In this document: positions 1-8,094 of the stretch, one piece after another
Position numbering within the stretch: the stretch's first letter is position 1
How the letters are laid out: the number at the start of each line of letters is the position of its first letter
NCBI RefSeq assembly: GCF_019049655.1
Contig: NZ_JAFMOX010000063.1
Coordinates: 124,001 to 188,000 of the forward strand
Direction: 5' to 3'
Source of the DNA: Rahnella rivi
GTDB lineage: Bacteria; Pseudomonadota; Gammaproteobacteria; Enterobacterales; Enterobacteriaceae
Length of the DNA stretch: 64,000 nucleotides
Notes under the pieces: model-generated
Database searches by the model: none
Told to the model about the DNA's origin: nothing
Seen by the model: only the letters and a program-made list of their open reading frames with translations
Translations under genes and position numbers: made by a program

Positions 1-122
1 TCACCGTCAGCATGGGTGTGACCGGTTATGATCACGGAAAACGCGTTGCCGAACTGATCGCCGCCGCCGATGCCGCGCTCTACCGGGCAAAAGAACAGGG
101 CCGCAACCGCTGGTGCCAGTAA
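1..122 (+). CDS. diguanylate cyclase (GGDEF domain), C-terminal end only
   Basis: Open from the window edge in frame 3 to a TAA at 120-122. The 39 visible residues contain SMGVT, then LIAAADAALYRAKEQGRNR, which is the classic last part of a GGDEF domain (the final beta strand, the 'AD.ALY.AK..GRN' helix). GGDEF proteins make cyclic di-GMP from two GTP. The catalytic GG(D/E)EF loop and any sensor domain lie outside the window, so activity and input signal cannot be judged. The protein ends directly after the domain, as is usual. Family assignment is firm; identity is not possible. Confidence 0.85.
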   Translation, partial: TVSMGVTGYDHGKRVAELIAAADAALYRAKEQGRNRWCQ

Positions 123-476
123 GCAGCGTTGATTTTGCAGATTCAGACGATGGGAAAGCCGGACGCAGGAAAAAATCTTTCCCACCCGTCAGCGGCTCAT
201 CCGTCACCCGCCGCTGCCTCCTGCTCAAAATAAGACCCGCTGCATAATTAAGCGGGCGCGTAAATTATTATGATAACTCACGTTTTTCCTCCTCAACCAC
301 CAATACCCTTGCATTTTTGAAGCCTTTTCATACAAATATAGCCTGTGCTAACATTCTTAACGCATGCTATAACTGATTGAATATTATGGTTTTTTTATTT
401 TATCTTCTGTGGCAAACTGCACGCCTCTTTTAATAAGGCGCCTTTTGTTTGACGAAAGGCCTGACTGGTCTGTTTT
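123..476. other. intergenic region upstream of mntP; possible MntR-like half-palindrome
   Basis: 354 bp without a gene. It becomes AT-rich toward mntP and must hold that promoter. At 334-355 there is an imperfect palindrome of the form AAATATAGC-n-GCTAACATT, resembling the enterobacterial MntR operator (AAACATAGC-n-GCTATGTTT, recalled from the literature). A small hairpin CCCGCT/AGCGGG (236-256) has no following T-run. I looked for a yybP-ykoY manganese riboswitch, which precedes mntP in E. coli, and did not recognise its GGGGAGUAG core here. The MntR reading is tentative. Confidence 0.3.
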
Positions 477-1049
477 ATGCAATTTTATACGGTCGTTATT
501 CTGGCGTTCGGCATGTCGATGGATGCGTTTGCTGCGGCAATCGGTAAAGGCGCATCCCTGCACCGCCCGCCGCTGAAAGAAGCGTTACGCACCGGGATTA
601 TTTTTGGCGTGATTGAAGCCATTACGCCAGTGATCGGATGGGCCATTGGCCTTGCAGCCACTCAGTTCATCATGGAGTGGGATCATTGGGTCGCGTTCAC
701 CCTGCTGCTGGTGCTGGGCAGCCGTATGATTATGCAGGGATTTAAGAAAGATACCGGCGAAGAAACAGAGATACCGCACCGTCACGGATTCTGGCTGCTG
801 GTCACCACCGCCATTGCCACCAGCCTTGATGCGATGGCCGTGGGCGTCGGCCTCGCCTTCCTGCAGGTTAACATTCTGGTGATGGCGCTCGCCATCGGTG
901 CCGCCACCACCATCATGGCCACCTCTGGCATGTTGCTGGGCCGTTTTTTAGGGGCGGCCATCGGAAAATGGGCCGAAGTGCTGGGTGGCGTTGTGCTGAT
1001 AGGCATCGGCACGTCCATCCTGGTCGAACACCTCGGGCTGCTGAACTGA
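477..1049 (+). CDS. mntP: manganese efflux pump MntP
   Basis: 190-residue inner-membrane protein of the MntP (formerly YebN, DUF204) family, which exports Mn2+ and protects against manganese excess. The length equals the family norm. About six hydrophobic helices can be seen, built as two similar halves; each half has the conserved acidic motif near the start of a helix (Asp16 in FGMSMDAFA and Asp118 in ATSLDAMAVG), residues known to be needed for export. A charged loop with GEETE and HRH separates the halves (about 90-104). Start: ATG 477, giving the usual N-terminus. It stands alone and is followed by a shared terminator at 1077-1104. MntR and a riboswitch control it in E. coli; here only a weak MntR-like site is visible. 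Confidence 0.93.
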   Translation: MQFYTVVILAFGMSMDAFAAAIGKGASLHRPPLKEALRTGIIFGVIEAITPVIGWAIGLAATQFIMEWDHWVAFTLLLVLGSRMIMQGFKKDTGEETEIPHRHGFWLLVTTAIATSLDAMAVGVGLAFLQVNILVMALAIGAATTIMATSGMLLGRFLGAAIGKWAEVLGGVVLIGIGTSILVEHLGLLN

Positions 1050-1076
1050 TCGTTCAGAACGCCAGCTGAAGACATG

Positions 1077-1104
1077 AAAAAAGGGAACGCCGGTTCCCTT
1101 TTTT
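1077..1104. terminator. bidirectional Rho-independent terminator
   Basis: Perfect 12-bp stem AAAAAAGGGAAC / GTTCCCTTTTTT with loop GCCG, between the convergent mntP and MetQ-like genes. The A/T tracts at both ends let it end transcription from either side. Confidence 0.9.
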
Positions 1105-1129
1105 GCGTTTTACGCCTGCTCAGATCCTG

Positions 1130-1969
1130 TCAGCTTTTCGCCGCGGTCACCGGTAACACCGAACCTTTAAACGTTTCACTGATGAACTGCGCCACCTGCG
1201 GCGATTGCAGGTCTTTTGCCAGTTGCTTAATCCGTGGATCGTTTTGCAGTTTCTCCGTGGTCACCAGAATATTGGCATACGGGTTGCCCTGCGCTTTCTC
1301 CAGACCCAGCGCATCCTTCGCCGGGCTCAGCCCCGCTTCCAGCGCAAAGTTACCGTTAATCACTGCCAGATCAACGTCCGGCAAAGAACGCGGGATCTGC
1401 GGGGATTCCACTTCCAGAATTTTCAGGTTCTTCGGGTTAGTGGCAATGTCGCGCGGCGTGGCCTGATTTTTAGCCGGATCGTTAAAGCCGTCCTTCAGCG
1501 TGATAAGCCCCTGACTTTGCAACAAATACAACGCGCGGCTCAGATTGGTTTCGTTGTTAGGCACGGCGACGGTGCCGTTTTGCGGCACATCCGCATAGCT
1601 TTTATGACGGCTGGAATAGACGCCCAGCGGCTCGATGTGAACCTGCGCCGCCACGACAAACTTCACCTTCAGCGCCTTTTCCTGTGACAGCAAATACGGC
1701 ACATGCTGGAAATAATTGGCGTCAATATCGCCATGCGCCAGCAGTTCGTTAGGGTTCAGCCCGCTGGGAATTTCGATCACTTTCAGATTCAGGCCGGGGT
1801 CAATTTTCTGCACATACGCCAGAATTTCGGCGTGCGGCACGGCATCAGCCTGCACCCGCAACGGCTCCGCGGCCCAGGCCGAAACGGAAGAAAGTAACAA
1901 CGCCACAGCCGACAAACGTCCGGCAATAGAAACGGGGGCAGAAGACGGCAGAACAAGATTTTTCAGCAT
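1130..1969 (-). CDS. MetQ/NlpA-family ABC substrate-binding protein (D-methionine type)
   Basis: Periplasmic binding protein of the NlpA/MetQ family, which usually delivers methionine or its derivatives to a MetNI importer. The start is set at ATG 1969, with a GAAGGGA ribosome site just upstream; an in-frame ATG lies two codons earlier (1975), and a longer open frame would begin at 2044. This gives about 279 residues with a cleavable signal peptide ending SAWA/AEP. There is no lipobox cysteine, so it would be a soluble periplasmic protein rather than a lipoprotein like MetQ itself. Family signatures include VKVIEIPSG-type strand, LAHGDIDANYFQHVPYL and the conserved AVINGNFALEAGL. No metN or metI neighbour is present, so it is an orphan and its ligand is uncertain. 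Confidence 0.82.
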   Translation of the reverse strand: MLKNLVLPSSAPVSIAGRLSAVALLLSSVSAWAAEPLRVQADAVPHAEILAYVQKIDPGLNLKVIEIPSGLNPNELLAHGDIDANYFQHVPYLLSQEKALKVKFVVAAQVHIEPLGVYSSRHKSYADVPQNGTVAVPNNETNLSRALYLLQSQGLITLKDGFNDPAKNQATPRDIATNPKNLKILEVESPQIPRSLPDVDLAVINGNFALEAGLSPAKDALGLEKAQGNPYANILVTTEKLQNDPRIKQLAKDLQSPQVAQFISETFKGSVLPVTAAKS

Positions 1970-2132
1970 AAGCATTCCCTTCAGATAAGCCTTTAGAATA
2001 AGTGTGATGGCGGCTTTTCGCCCCGACGGGCGCACCCCAGACACACCTATGCTGACACATCCTGACAGCGTTACTTATGCGCATTTCTCTCTTGGATATC
2101 TGGAAAATTGAGATGCCACTGAGGCTGCCGTT

Positions 2133-3278
2133 TCACCGCCCCGCGCCGCGCACCAGCGATCCGGCGCCAATCTCACCGATGGTCTTCGCCCCGGTCAGCG
2201 TCATTGCTACACGCATCTCCTTTTCAATCAGGTTAAGCAAATTAATCACTCCCGCCTCACCCGCTGCGGCCAGCGCATACACAAAGGCGCGACCAAGCAG
2301 CACGCTGTCTGCGCCGAGCGCAATCATACGCACCACGTCCAGACCGGTGCGGATGCCGGAATCCGCGAGAATGGTGATGTCACCTTTCACCGCATCGGCG
2401 ATGGCAGGCAGCGCGTGGGCGGTGGAGAGCACACCGTCGAGCTGGCGGCCACCGTGGTTGGACACCACAATGCCGTCAGCGCCGAATTTCACCGCGTCTC
2501 TGGCATCTTCCGGGTCCAGAATGCCTTTAATGATCATCGGGCCTTTCCAGAACTCGCGGATCCACTCCAGATCTTTCCATGAAATGGACGGGTCAAAGTT
2601 CGCCCCCAGCCAGCCGATATAATCTTCCAGCGTGGTCGGTTTCCGGCGATAGGCGGAAACATTACCGAGGTCGTGCGGCTTGCCGTTCAGGCCAACATCC
2701 CACGCCCATTGCGGGTGCATCACCGCCTGCAACATACGACGGGCGGCTGCGTTCGGGCCGCTCATGCCGGAATGGGCGTCGCGGTAACGTGCGCCCGGCA
2801 CCGGCATATCCACGGTAAACACCAGCGTGTTGACGCCTGCGGCCTGAGCGCGCTCCAGCGCATTGCGCATAAATCCGCGATCTTTCAGCACGTAAAGCTG
2901 GAACCACATTGGCCGGTCGATGGCCGGCGCAACCTCTTCAATCGGGCAGACGGAAACGGTGGAAAGGGTGAAGGGAATGCCTTTTTTCGCCGCCGCGCGC
3001 GCGGCCTGCACTTCGCCGCGGCGGGCATACATGCCGGTCAGACCGACGGGCGCCAGGATCACCGGCATCGCCAGTTTTTCACCAAACAGCTGCGTCTCAA
3101 GGCTCAGATCTGACATGTTTTTCAGGACGCGCTGACGCAGGGCAATATCAGCCAGATCGGCGGTGTTACGTCTGAGCGTATGCTCGTTGTAAGCCCCCCC
3201 GTCGATGTAGTGAAACAGAAATGGCGGCAACTTACTTTTTGCCGCAGCGCGGTAGTCCGTCGATGCTGAAATGATCAT
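2133..3278 (-). CDS. lldD: L-lactate dehydrogenase (FMN-dependent, quinone-linked)
   Basis: 381-residue member of the FMN-dependent alpha-hydroxy-acid dehydrogenase family, matching the length of LldD. It oxidises L-lactate to pyruvate at the inner face of the membrane and feeds electrons to quinone. The N-terminus MIISASTDYR is typical. Visible FMN-barrel motifs are APVGLTGM, the QLYV strand, and the C-terminal signature VVSNHGGRQLDG with catalytic His and Arg, followed by DSGIRTGLDVVRMIALGAD for phosphate binding. The usual partners lldP (permease) and lldR (regulator) are not next to it; it stands alone on the minus strand. Assignment is strong because of length and motif order. Confidence 0.92.
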   Translation of the reverse strand: MIISASTDYRAAAKSKLPPFLFHYIDGGAYNEHTLRRNTADLADIALRQRVLKNMSDLSLETQLFGEKLAMPVILAPVGLTGMYARRGEVQAARAAAKKGIPFTLSTVSVCPIEEVAPAIDRPMWFQLYVLKDRGFMRNALERAQAAGVNTLVFTVDMPVPGARYRDAHSGMSGPNAAARRMLQAVMHPQWAWDVGLNGKPHDLGNVSAYRRKPTTLEDYIGWLGANFDPSISWKDLEWIREFWKGPMIIKGILDPEDARDAVKFGADGIVVSNHGGRQLDGVLSTAHALPAIADAVKGDITILADSGIRTGLDVVRMIALGADSVLLGRAFVYALAAAGEAGVINLLNLIEKEMRVAMTLTGAKTIGEIGAGSLVRGAGR

Positions 3279-3469
3279 GATGTTTTCTCGTTGTCTTGCG
3301 CTCTTTTTAGCGGCGCTGTAGGGGTGTCAGAAGTGTAGTTGATAAACACAACCCCTGAGAAAACAATGACAACGAATGCGGGTGTTTTTAAGGTCAGAAA
3401 TACTGCGGGGTGAAGGAGAAGTTTACCGGCAGGAAATATGGGGAATTGGAGCGAAATATGAGTGCGCCA

Positions 3470-3724
3470 CTAACGGCGCATTTTTCGGGCGATCCTGATA
3501 ATCAGAAAGTACCCCGCCAAAGAGAACAGCATCGAACATGCGATCCAGGTCAAAACCCACAAATCATCAAAATTTTCCTGATTTACATCACCATACGTCC
3601 ATTCTGCAAAACTATTGGCCGTATCCAGACTGATAAATGTAGCGGGATCAATAAGCATGGCTCCGGTGCAGAACAGGAGAACCAGGAGTGCAGACTTAGC
3701 TACCCAGCGCACAAGTGTCAGCAT
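3470..3724 (-). CDS. small two-helix membrane protein, probable immunity to the Tlde1-like effector
   Basis: About 84 residues from ATG 3724 (an earlier ATG at 3736 is possible). There are two hydrophobic segments, one near the N-terminus (VRWVAKSALLVLLFCTGAML) and one near the C-terminus (VLTWIACSMLFSLAGYFLII), with a hydrophilic part between them that would face the periplasm, and a basic tail IRIARKMRR. Its 5' end overlaps the 3' end of the effector gene at 3696-4232 by about 29 bp, so the two are translationally coupled. Small membrane or periplasmic proteins in this place commonly neutralise peptidoglycan-targeting T6SS effectors (Tldi1 role). The sequence itself is not recognised; the role is inferred from position, size and topology. 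Confidence 0.55.
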   Translation of the reverse strand: MLTLVRWVAKSALLVLLFCTGAMLIDPATFISLDTANSFAEWTYGDVNQENFDDLWVLTWIACSMLFSLAGYFLIIRIARKMRR

Positions 3725-4232
3725 GGCGAAATCCACCGTAAACGACTTCTATATATCCATATGCCATGAGATCTTTCATGCAGGGCACTTCCATCAGCCT
3801 GGTATGCAGCAGCGCATTTCTCAGCAGGGCGAAATCTGAATTGTTGGCCAGTGTTATACAACCGTCAGAGAGTATCCCAGGGTGCAGGCGAAAGTGCTCT
3901 CGCTTAACGCCTTCAATCCAGGTCATATCGTCTATGCTCCGGTCATCAGGATAGAGTGCAAACCACTCTGAACGTCTAAACTCCGCGCCACTGTGATATT
4001 TGTTATAACTGTCTTTTACCCACGCGACTTTTTTTGAAAAAAAACCACCGCCCCCTCTTTCAACAACCCAATATCGGCCCGTGGGTATTGGTCCATTTCC
4101 TGCAATTTTTCCGCACCCTCCGCGATTGCGATAGGCCCCATTCCCTGAAAATGCCATGAACGTCCCCACACCACTGACACTAAGGGGGGAATAATCGGCA
4201 TCGTTGATCACAAATTTCCCTTGTATAGCCAT
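3696..4232 (-). CDS. Tlde1-like (DUF2778) T6SS L,D-transpeptidase-type effector
   Basis: 178-residue protein with the DUF2778 layout. The N-terminal FSGNGAYRNRGGCGKIAGNGPIP strip is followed by TGRYWVV, and the catalytic block has His117 in FRLHPG and Cys125 in SDGCI. This His...S-x-G-C arrangement is the L,D-transpeptidase-like site used by Salmonella Tlde1, a type VI effector that cuts or exchanges D-amino acids on peptidoglycan tetrapeptides in rival cells. There is no Sec signal, as expected for a T6SS-delivered toxin. It is divergent from an hcp gene 186 bp away and overlaps a small membrane-protein gene downstream. Together these look like an orphan hcp-effector-immunity island. A housekeeping L,D-transpeptidase is less likely because signal peptide and LysM domain are absent. 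Confidence 0.75.
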   Translation of the reverse strand: MAIQGKFVINDADYSPLSVSGVGTFMAFSGNGAYRNRGGCGKIAGNGPIPTGRYWVVERGGGGFFSKKVAWVKDSYNKYHSGAEFRRSEWFALYPDDRSIDDMTWIEGVKREHFRLHPGILSDGCITLANNSDFALLRNALLHTRLMEVPCMKDLMAYGYIEVVYGGFRHADTCALGS

Positions 4233-4417
4233 GAAAACTCCTTGTGAAATTTAGCTAAAAGAAAAACACGGTAATCACACCACAAAAAACAGGCACTTAA
4301 AATGCTTTATTTGATAATAAACTTCTGAAAAGTCAATATATTACAACATCCACTCATTGCCCAAAATGGCATTAAGGGCATAACGTAAAGCTCGTTTTTT
4401 TTAAGGAAATGACAACC

Positions 4418-4809
4418 ATGCCAATACCCGCTTATATGTGGCTCTGCAATGACGGTGGTGCTGCTATTAAAGGTTCTGTGGATGTTGCAAATCGGGAGGG
4501 AAGTATTGAGATCATCGGTTTCAGCCACGGTCTGAATATTCCCGTCGACAGCCGTAGCGGCAGTATTACCGGAACCCGCACCCACTCTCCGATGATGCTT
4601 GAAAAAGATTTCGATTCATCGAGCCCTTATTTGTATAAAGCAGTCGCTAAAGGACAAACGTTAAAGTCCGCTGAAATCCGCTGGTATCGCATTAATGATG
4701 CCGGCAGGGAAGAGGTTTATTTTATTATGACGCTTGAGGGGGTGAAGATTACCGGCGTAAATCCGGGCATGCCCAACGTGAGAATGTCCGGAAATTCGCA
4801 GCTTAATCA
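4418..4809 (+). pseudogene. hcp: hcp (T6SS tube protein), 5' part, interrupted by the Tn3-family transposon
   Basis: ATG 4418 follows AAGGA by about ten bases and gives the typical Hcp start MPIPAYMWL; an upstream in-frame ATG at 4409 lies too close to the ribosome site. The encoded part shows Hcp landmarks: G-SVDVANREGSIEI, GTRTHSPMMLEKDFD, SSPYLYKAVAKGQTLKSAEIRWYRI. Hcp hexamers form the inner tube of the type VI system and carry effectors. The reading frame is cut after codon ...SQLN by a transposon end at 4810. In the present DNA translation runs on only a few codons (QGFGGR) into the transposon before a stop. The missing C-terminus lies at 20933-21026 and rejoins in frame (161 residues in total). 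Confidence 0.93.
4805..4809. repeat. target-site duplication AATCA, left copy
   Basis: Five bases AATCA directly before the left inverted repeat. The same five bases follow the right inverted repeat at 20928-20932. Five-bp duplication is the rule for Tn3-family transposition. Confidence 0.95.
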
Positions 4810-4847
4810 GGGGTTCGGGGGCCGATGATGTAAAAAACCACTCTAAC
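4810..4847 (+). repeat. left terminal inverted repeat of the Tn3-family element (IRL)
   Basis: 38 bp beginning GGGGTTCG and containing GATGTAAAAAACCAC. It differs from the right repeat at repeat positions 9, 12, 15, 33 and 38. It ends TAAC, whereas the transposase-proximal repeat ends TAAG, the usual Tn3-family ending. Confidence 0.94.
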
Positions 4848-4979
4848 GAAGTAATTATATGAAATATGGGTATTTATTTGGCAATTCACTATTAATAGAA
4901 TTCCTCCTCTCCCAATGGCTGAAAACCGGAGCTGTTTTAGGATCGGAGGCATTCCGGATACGTTCCAGCTTCTGGGAAC

Positions 4980-6077
4980 TTAATCGACGTGATACGTGGG
5001 ATAATCTATATAACCTGCATCTTGCCCGGTATAGAACGTATCCTTATCAGGAATAGCTATCGGCCACCCATTTTTCATGCGTTTAACGAGATCTGGATTG
5101 GCTATGAAAGGACGCCCAAATGCAATTAAGTCGGCAAACCCCTCTCTGAGTGCCATTTCTGCACGCGCCTGTGTATAGCTGCCTGCGACGATAAGAGTTC
5201 CCTCGTAGGCCTCACGAAACTTTGTTAGAAAACCAGCAGGAATGGCCTGAGCTCCGAGAGATTCCTGATCGCTCAAATGCACATATGCGAGATGTCGACG
5301 ACGCAGTTCGATACCTAAAGATAACCAGGTATCCTGCTCATCATCAAAGCTATGCATATCCTGCAGGCGGCCAAAGGGTGCAATACGGATACCTGTCAGA
5401 TGACTCCCGATGGCTGCAGAGATAGCATCCACAGTTTCCAGCGTAAACCGCAGACGATTGGCAATATTACCGCCATAACGATCTGTTCTGTCGTTAAGTC
5501 CACCATTGATAAATTGCTCGAAGATGTAGCCGTTAGCTGCGTGGATCTCCACTCCGTCAAAACCCGCCTCGATGGCATTTTTAGCTGCCTGAACGAAATC
5601 CTGTGTCACCCGCGGGACTTCATCCGTTGCTAATGCGCGGGGCTGGCTGTGAAATACGCGTACAGACTGACAGTTATCACCAGGAATGTGAGTGGTGCAG
5701 CCTTCTGCAACGCGTGAGACGGAGCTGACCGGGGCCTGCCCATCAGGCTGGTGAGCAATGTGTGAGGAACGTCCTACGTGCCAAAGCTGGATGAATATTT
5801 TCCCACCCTGCGCATGTACTGCCTCTGTCACCTTTTTCCATCCCTCTATCTGTTCGTCAGTGTAAATTCCCGGCGTGTAAGCCTGTCCACGGCCTTCCAT
5901 TGAAACAGGTGAACCTTCGGAAACAATTAAACCTGCTGTTGCGCGCTGGCGATAGTAGGTGACCATACTGTCAGTGGGAACAAGGTCATAGGCCCGCGAT
6001 CGGGTCATTGGTGCCATAACGACACGATTATTAAGCTTTATTCCATTCATTGTATAGATATTCAGCAACTCACTCAT
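4980..6077 (-). CDS. OYE-family NADH:flavin oxidoreductase / ene-reductase (NemA-like)
   Basis: Old Yellow Enzyme family FMN barrel of about 365 residues from ATG 6077, which follows a clear AGGAGA; the longer frame from 6119 would add an unlikely leader. Such enzymes use NAD(P)H to reduce C=C bonds activated by a carbonyl or nitro group. Motifs in order: NRVVMAPMTRSRA near the N-terminus, the GQAYTPGIYTD lid, IQLWHVGR, the catalytic-pair region GFDGVEIHAANGYIFEQF (His and Asn that hold the substrate carbonyl), NDRTDRYGG, and C-terminal LIAFGRPFIANPDL for FMN phosphate. It is first in from the left end of the transposon and divergent from a LysR gene that probably regulates it. The natural substrate is unknown; an enone is likely. 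Confidence 0.9.
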   Translation of the reverse strand: MSELLNIYTMNGIKLNNRVVMAPMTRSRAYDLVPTDSMVTYYRQRATAGLIVSEGSPVSMEGRGQAYTPGIYTDEQIEGWKKVTEAVHAQGGKIFIQLWHVGRSSHIAHQPDGQAPVSSVSRVAEGCTTHIPGDNCQSVRVFHSQPRALATDEVPRVTQDFVQAAKNAIEAGFDGVEIHAANGYIFEQFINGGLNDRTDRYGGNIANRLRFTLETVDAISAAIGSHLTGIRIAPFGRLQDMHSFDDEQDTWLSLGIELRRRHLAYVHLSDQESLGAQAIPAGFLTKFREAYEGTLIVAGSYTQARAEMALREGFADLIAFGRPFIANPDLVKRMKNGWPIAIPDKDTFYTGQDAGYIDYPTYHVD

Positions 6078-6196
6078 TCTGTCTCCTGACGCCATTTCAT
6101 GGTAAAAATCTGTTAGCAACGATCTTATCCTTATTTAAAGGCCATGATTACCTGGGCAAAAAGCCCCTCAGTGTTGAGATAAAGGAACCAATATTT

Positions 6197-7126
6197 GTGA
6201 CGGCACAACTCAATGGCGTACAGGAATTTACTGAAGTTGTCAGAAAAGGCAGTTTCGTTGCTGCAGCTGAGGGTTTAGGCGTGACGCGCTCTGCACTCAG
6301 TAAAAGCATCAAGCGTCTGGAAATCCGCCTGGGGGTTCGCTTACTCAACCGCAGTACGCGAAGCCTGTCGCTGACGCCGGAAGGTGAGATCTATTTCAAT
6401 CGCTGCACTGCTGCTATGGATATGATTTCAGATGCTGAAAGCATAATAGAGGCGGGGATAGTGGAGCCGTCTGGACTGATGCGGCTGACGGTTCCCGTGG
6501 CCTTTGGGCATCTTTTCATTATGCCCTTACTCAATATCATGGCGTTAAAATACCGGACCCTGAACATCGAAGTTGATTTCAGTGATCGGGTTCGCGACCC
6601 GGCGACAGACGGCTTTGACCTCGCGCTGAGGCTTGGTCCCCTGCCTGACTCAGGTGATTTGGTTGCCACCCGCCTTGGCGAGCAAAAGCTTATCATTTGC
6701 GCCTCTGAGGGATATCTGGAACGAGCAGGCACCCCCATTGATCTTCGTGAGCTTTCATCACACAGATGCATTTCAGGGTTACCGTCAGACGGGCAAACTT
6801 ACTGGCTAATCCGGGGCAAAGAGGGACACGTTGTAAGGCATGTTGTTTCCTCAGCCTACCGTTTTAATAATGGTCAAGCCATGCTGGAAGCGGCTATTGC
6901 CGGATGTGGGGTGACGCAACTTCCTGACTGGTTATGTGGTGATGCCATCAAAAAGGGGCAGCTTCGTGCAATTCTACCCACATTTCAGGCACCGCCCACC
7001 CCCATTTCTGCAATGTGGCCCAGGACTCACACGGTCCTTCCTAAAGTGAGAGCCTTGATTGAAGAACTGAAAAAAGAGTTGCCGGCACGCTTGTCGAGCG
7101 CGCAGCGTTCATCTGTTGCGCGGTAA
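6197..7126 (+). CDS. LysR-family transcriptional regulator (beside the ene-reductase gene)
   Basis: About 309 residues if started at GTG 6197, which has AAAGGA upstream; the open frame extends back to 6050 but that leader is not LysR-like and overlaps the divergent gene. The N-terminal winged helix reads VQEFTEVVRKGSFVAAAEGLGVTRSALSKSIKRLE, followed by LNRSTRSLSLTPEG. The C-terminal two-lobe effector domain has the DLALRLGPLPDSG strand. It is divergent from the OYE gene across 119 bp, the standard LysR-target arrangement. Its last 18 bp overlap the convergent NTF2-like gene. Subfamily looks like the GcvA/CrgA group in which LysR proteins control neighbouring redox genes; the inducer is unknown. 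Confidence 0.9.
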   Translation: MTAQLNGVQEFTEVVRKGSFVAAAEGLGVTRSALSKSIKRLEIRLGVRLLNRSTRSLSLTPEGEIYFNRCTAAMDMISDAESIIEAGIVEPSGLMRLTVPVAFGHLFIMPLLNIMALKYRTLNIEVDFSDRVRDPATDGFDLALRLGPLPDSGDLVATRLGEQKLIICASEGYLERAGTPIDLRELSSHRCISGLPSDGQTYWLIRGKEGHVVRHVVSSAYRFNNGQAMLEAAIAGCGVTQLPDWLCGDAIKKGQLRAILPTFQAPPTPISAMWPRTHTVLPKVRALIEELKKELPARLSSAQRSSVAR

Positions 7127-8080
7127 TGCAGTATCAATGCCGGATACATCGTCTGTTGAAAGCCAGCCAGGATTATATTCGCTCCAGCAAATTGACCACT
7201 GGTTGTGAGCGTCTTTTTCCATTCCAACACGGTAATGCGCGCCGTAGATTTTGCGACCCACTGAATCATGCGTCTTCTCGGCAATAACCCGGCCTATTAT
7301 CAGGAAGGCCGACTGGCGATCGGGGTGGACACATACTTTCAGAGGTTTACCAAAATGCTGCATCCAGGGCCACGGAAGCCGGAAGGCTTTCATGGCGGCA
7401 ATGATATTTCGTCTCCCGGAGATATAGCCCAGGGGGGTAAAGTTACCCGCGGCGTTTTCACTAAAGCATGTGCTGAAAAGTGTGAAATCTGCCTGGTCCA
7501 GCGCCCACGCGTAGCGATACCAGATATCGATCACCTCCTGTTCGTCACCCGTAGCACGGTGGTTTTCTGGCACAATATGCCAGGGAGCATCAAGTTCACT
7601 GATAATGGCGACTGGCGGAAATCCCTGATGCCAGCCGGACTCTTCAGCCGGTAGCTGCCATCCCGATAACAACTGTCTTGCACCTGAGGTCCAGTGTATC
7701 TGGAGGTGAAGGGTATGGATCACAGGTTGGGCTTCATCTGTGCCAGCCCTCATCACGACCGTCCCCCCGAACCGTACCGGGTTATGACGTCCGGAACCTG
7801 TGCGCGAAGCCTGTCCGTGCAGGTATGCACTGGCGACGTAATCTTTATCGTTCCTGCGCTCAACGGTGTTTGTCAGCGTAACGGACACGTTGTCCAGGTC
7901 AGCAAAGTCATTTTGCAAAAGGGCGGTGACATTTTCACGGCCGGAAACGGTTCCACGATGACTGCTGACTAATCTGACCGAGGGGTCCAGCCATTGGCTA
8001 TTGTCGGAGCAAGCGTTACCGGACCAGGCTTCACAAAACGTATTCAGGCTCTGCACTGAAGAATGAAATAAACAGTTCAT
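7109..8080 (-). CDS. tandem NTF2/SnoaL-like domain protein
   Basis: 323 residues from ATG 8080, preceded by GCAGGG. It appears to hold two cone-shaped NTF2/SnoaL-type domains, one at about 10-135 and one at about 170-310. The second starts EQEVIDIWYRYAWALDQADFTLFSTCFSENA, a typical first helix, and contains ISGRRNIIAAMKAF and IYGAHYRVG. Proteins of this fold include ketosteroid isomerases, scytalone dehydratase, polyketide cyclases and non-catalytic binding proteins. It lies 14 bp after the flavin monooxygenase gene and is the last gene of the esterase-monooxygenase-NTF2 operon. An isomerase or dehydratase role in the same pathway is plausible but not shown; which acidic residues would be catalytic cannot be fixed by eye. 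Confidence 0.7.
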   Translation of the reverse strand: MNCLFHSSVQSLNTFCEAWSGNACSDNSQWLDPSVRLVSSHRGTVSGRENVTALLQNDFADLDNVSVTLTNTVERRNDKDYVASAYLHGQASRTGSGRHNPVRFGGTVVMRAGTDEAQPVIHTLHLQIHWTSGARQLLSGWQLPAEESGWHQGFPPVAIISELDAPWHIVPENHRATGDEQEVIDIWYRYAWALDQADFTLFSTCFSENAAGNFTPLGYISGRRNIIAAMKAFRLPWPWMQHFGKPLKVCVHPDRQSAFLIIGRVIAEKTHDSVGRKIYGAHYRVGMEKDAHNQWSICWSEYNPGWLSTDDVSGIDTALPRNR

Positions 8081-8094
8081 TTATTACCCTGCAT

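Noticed and set aside
370..476. yybP-ykoY manganese riboswitch before mntP
   Set aside because: Expected from E. coli, but the GGGGAGUAG core and paired stems were not found by eye in this leader. A covariance search would decide.
4859..5056. 65-codon open frame at the left end of the transposon
   Set aside because: It overlaps the 3' end of the ene-reductase gene, has no ribosome site, and resembles nothing; treated as non-coding.
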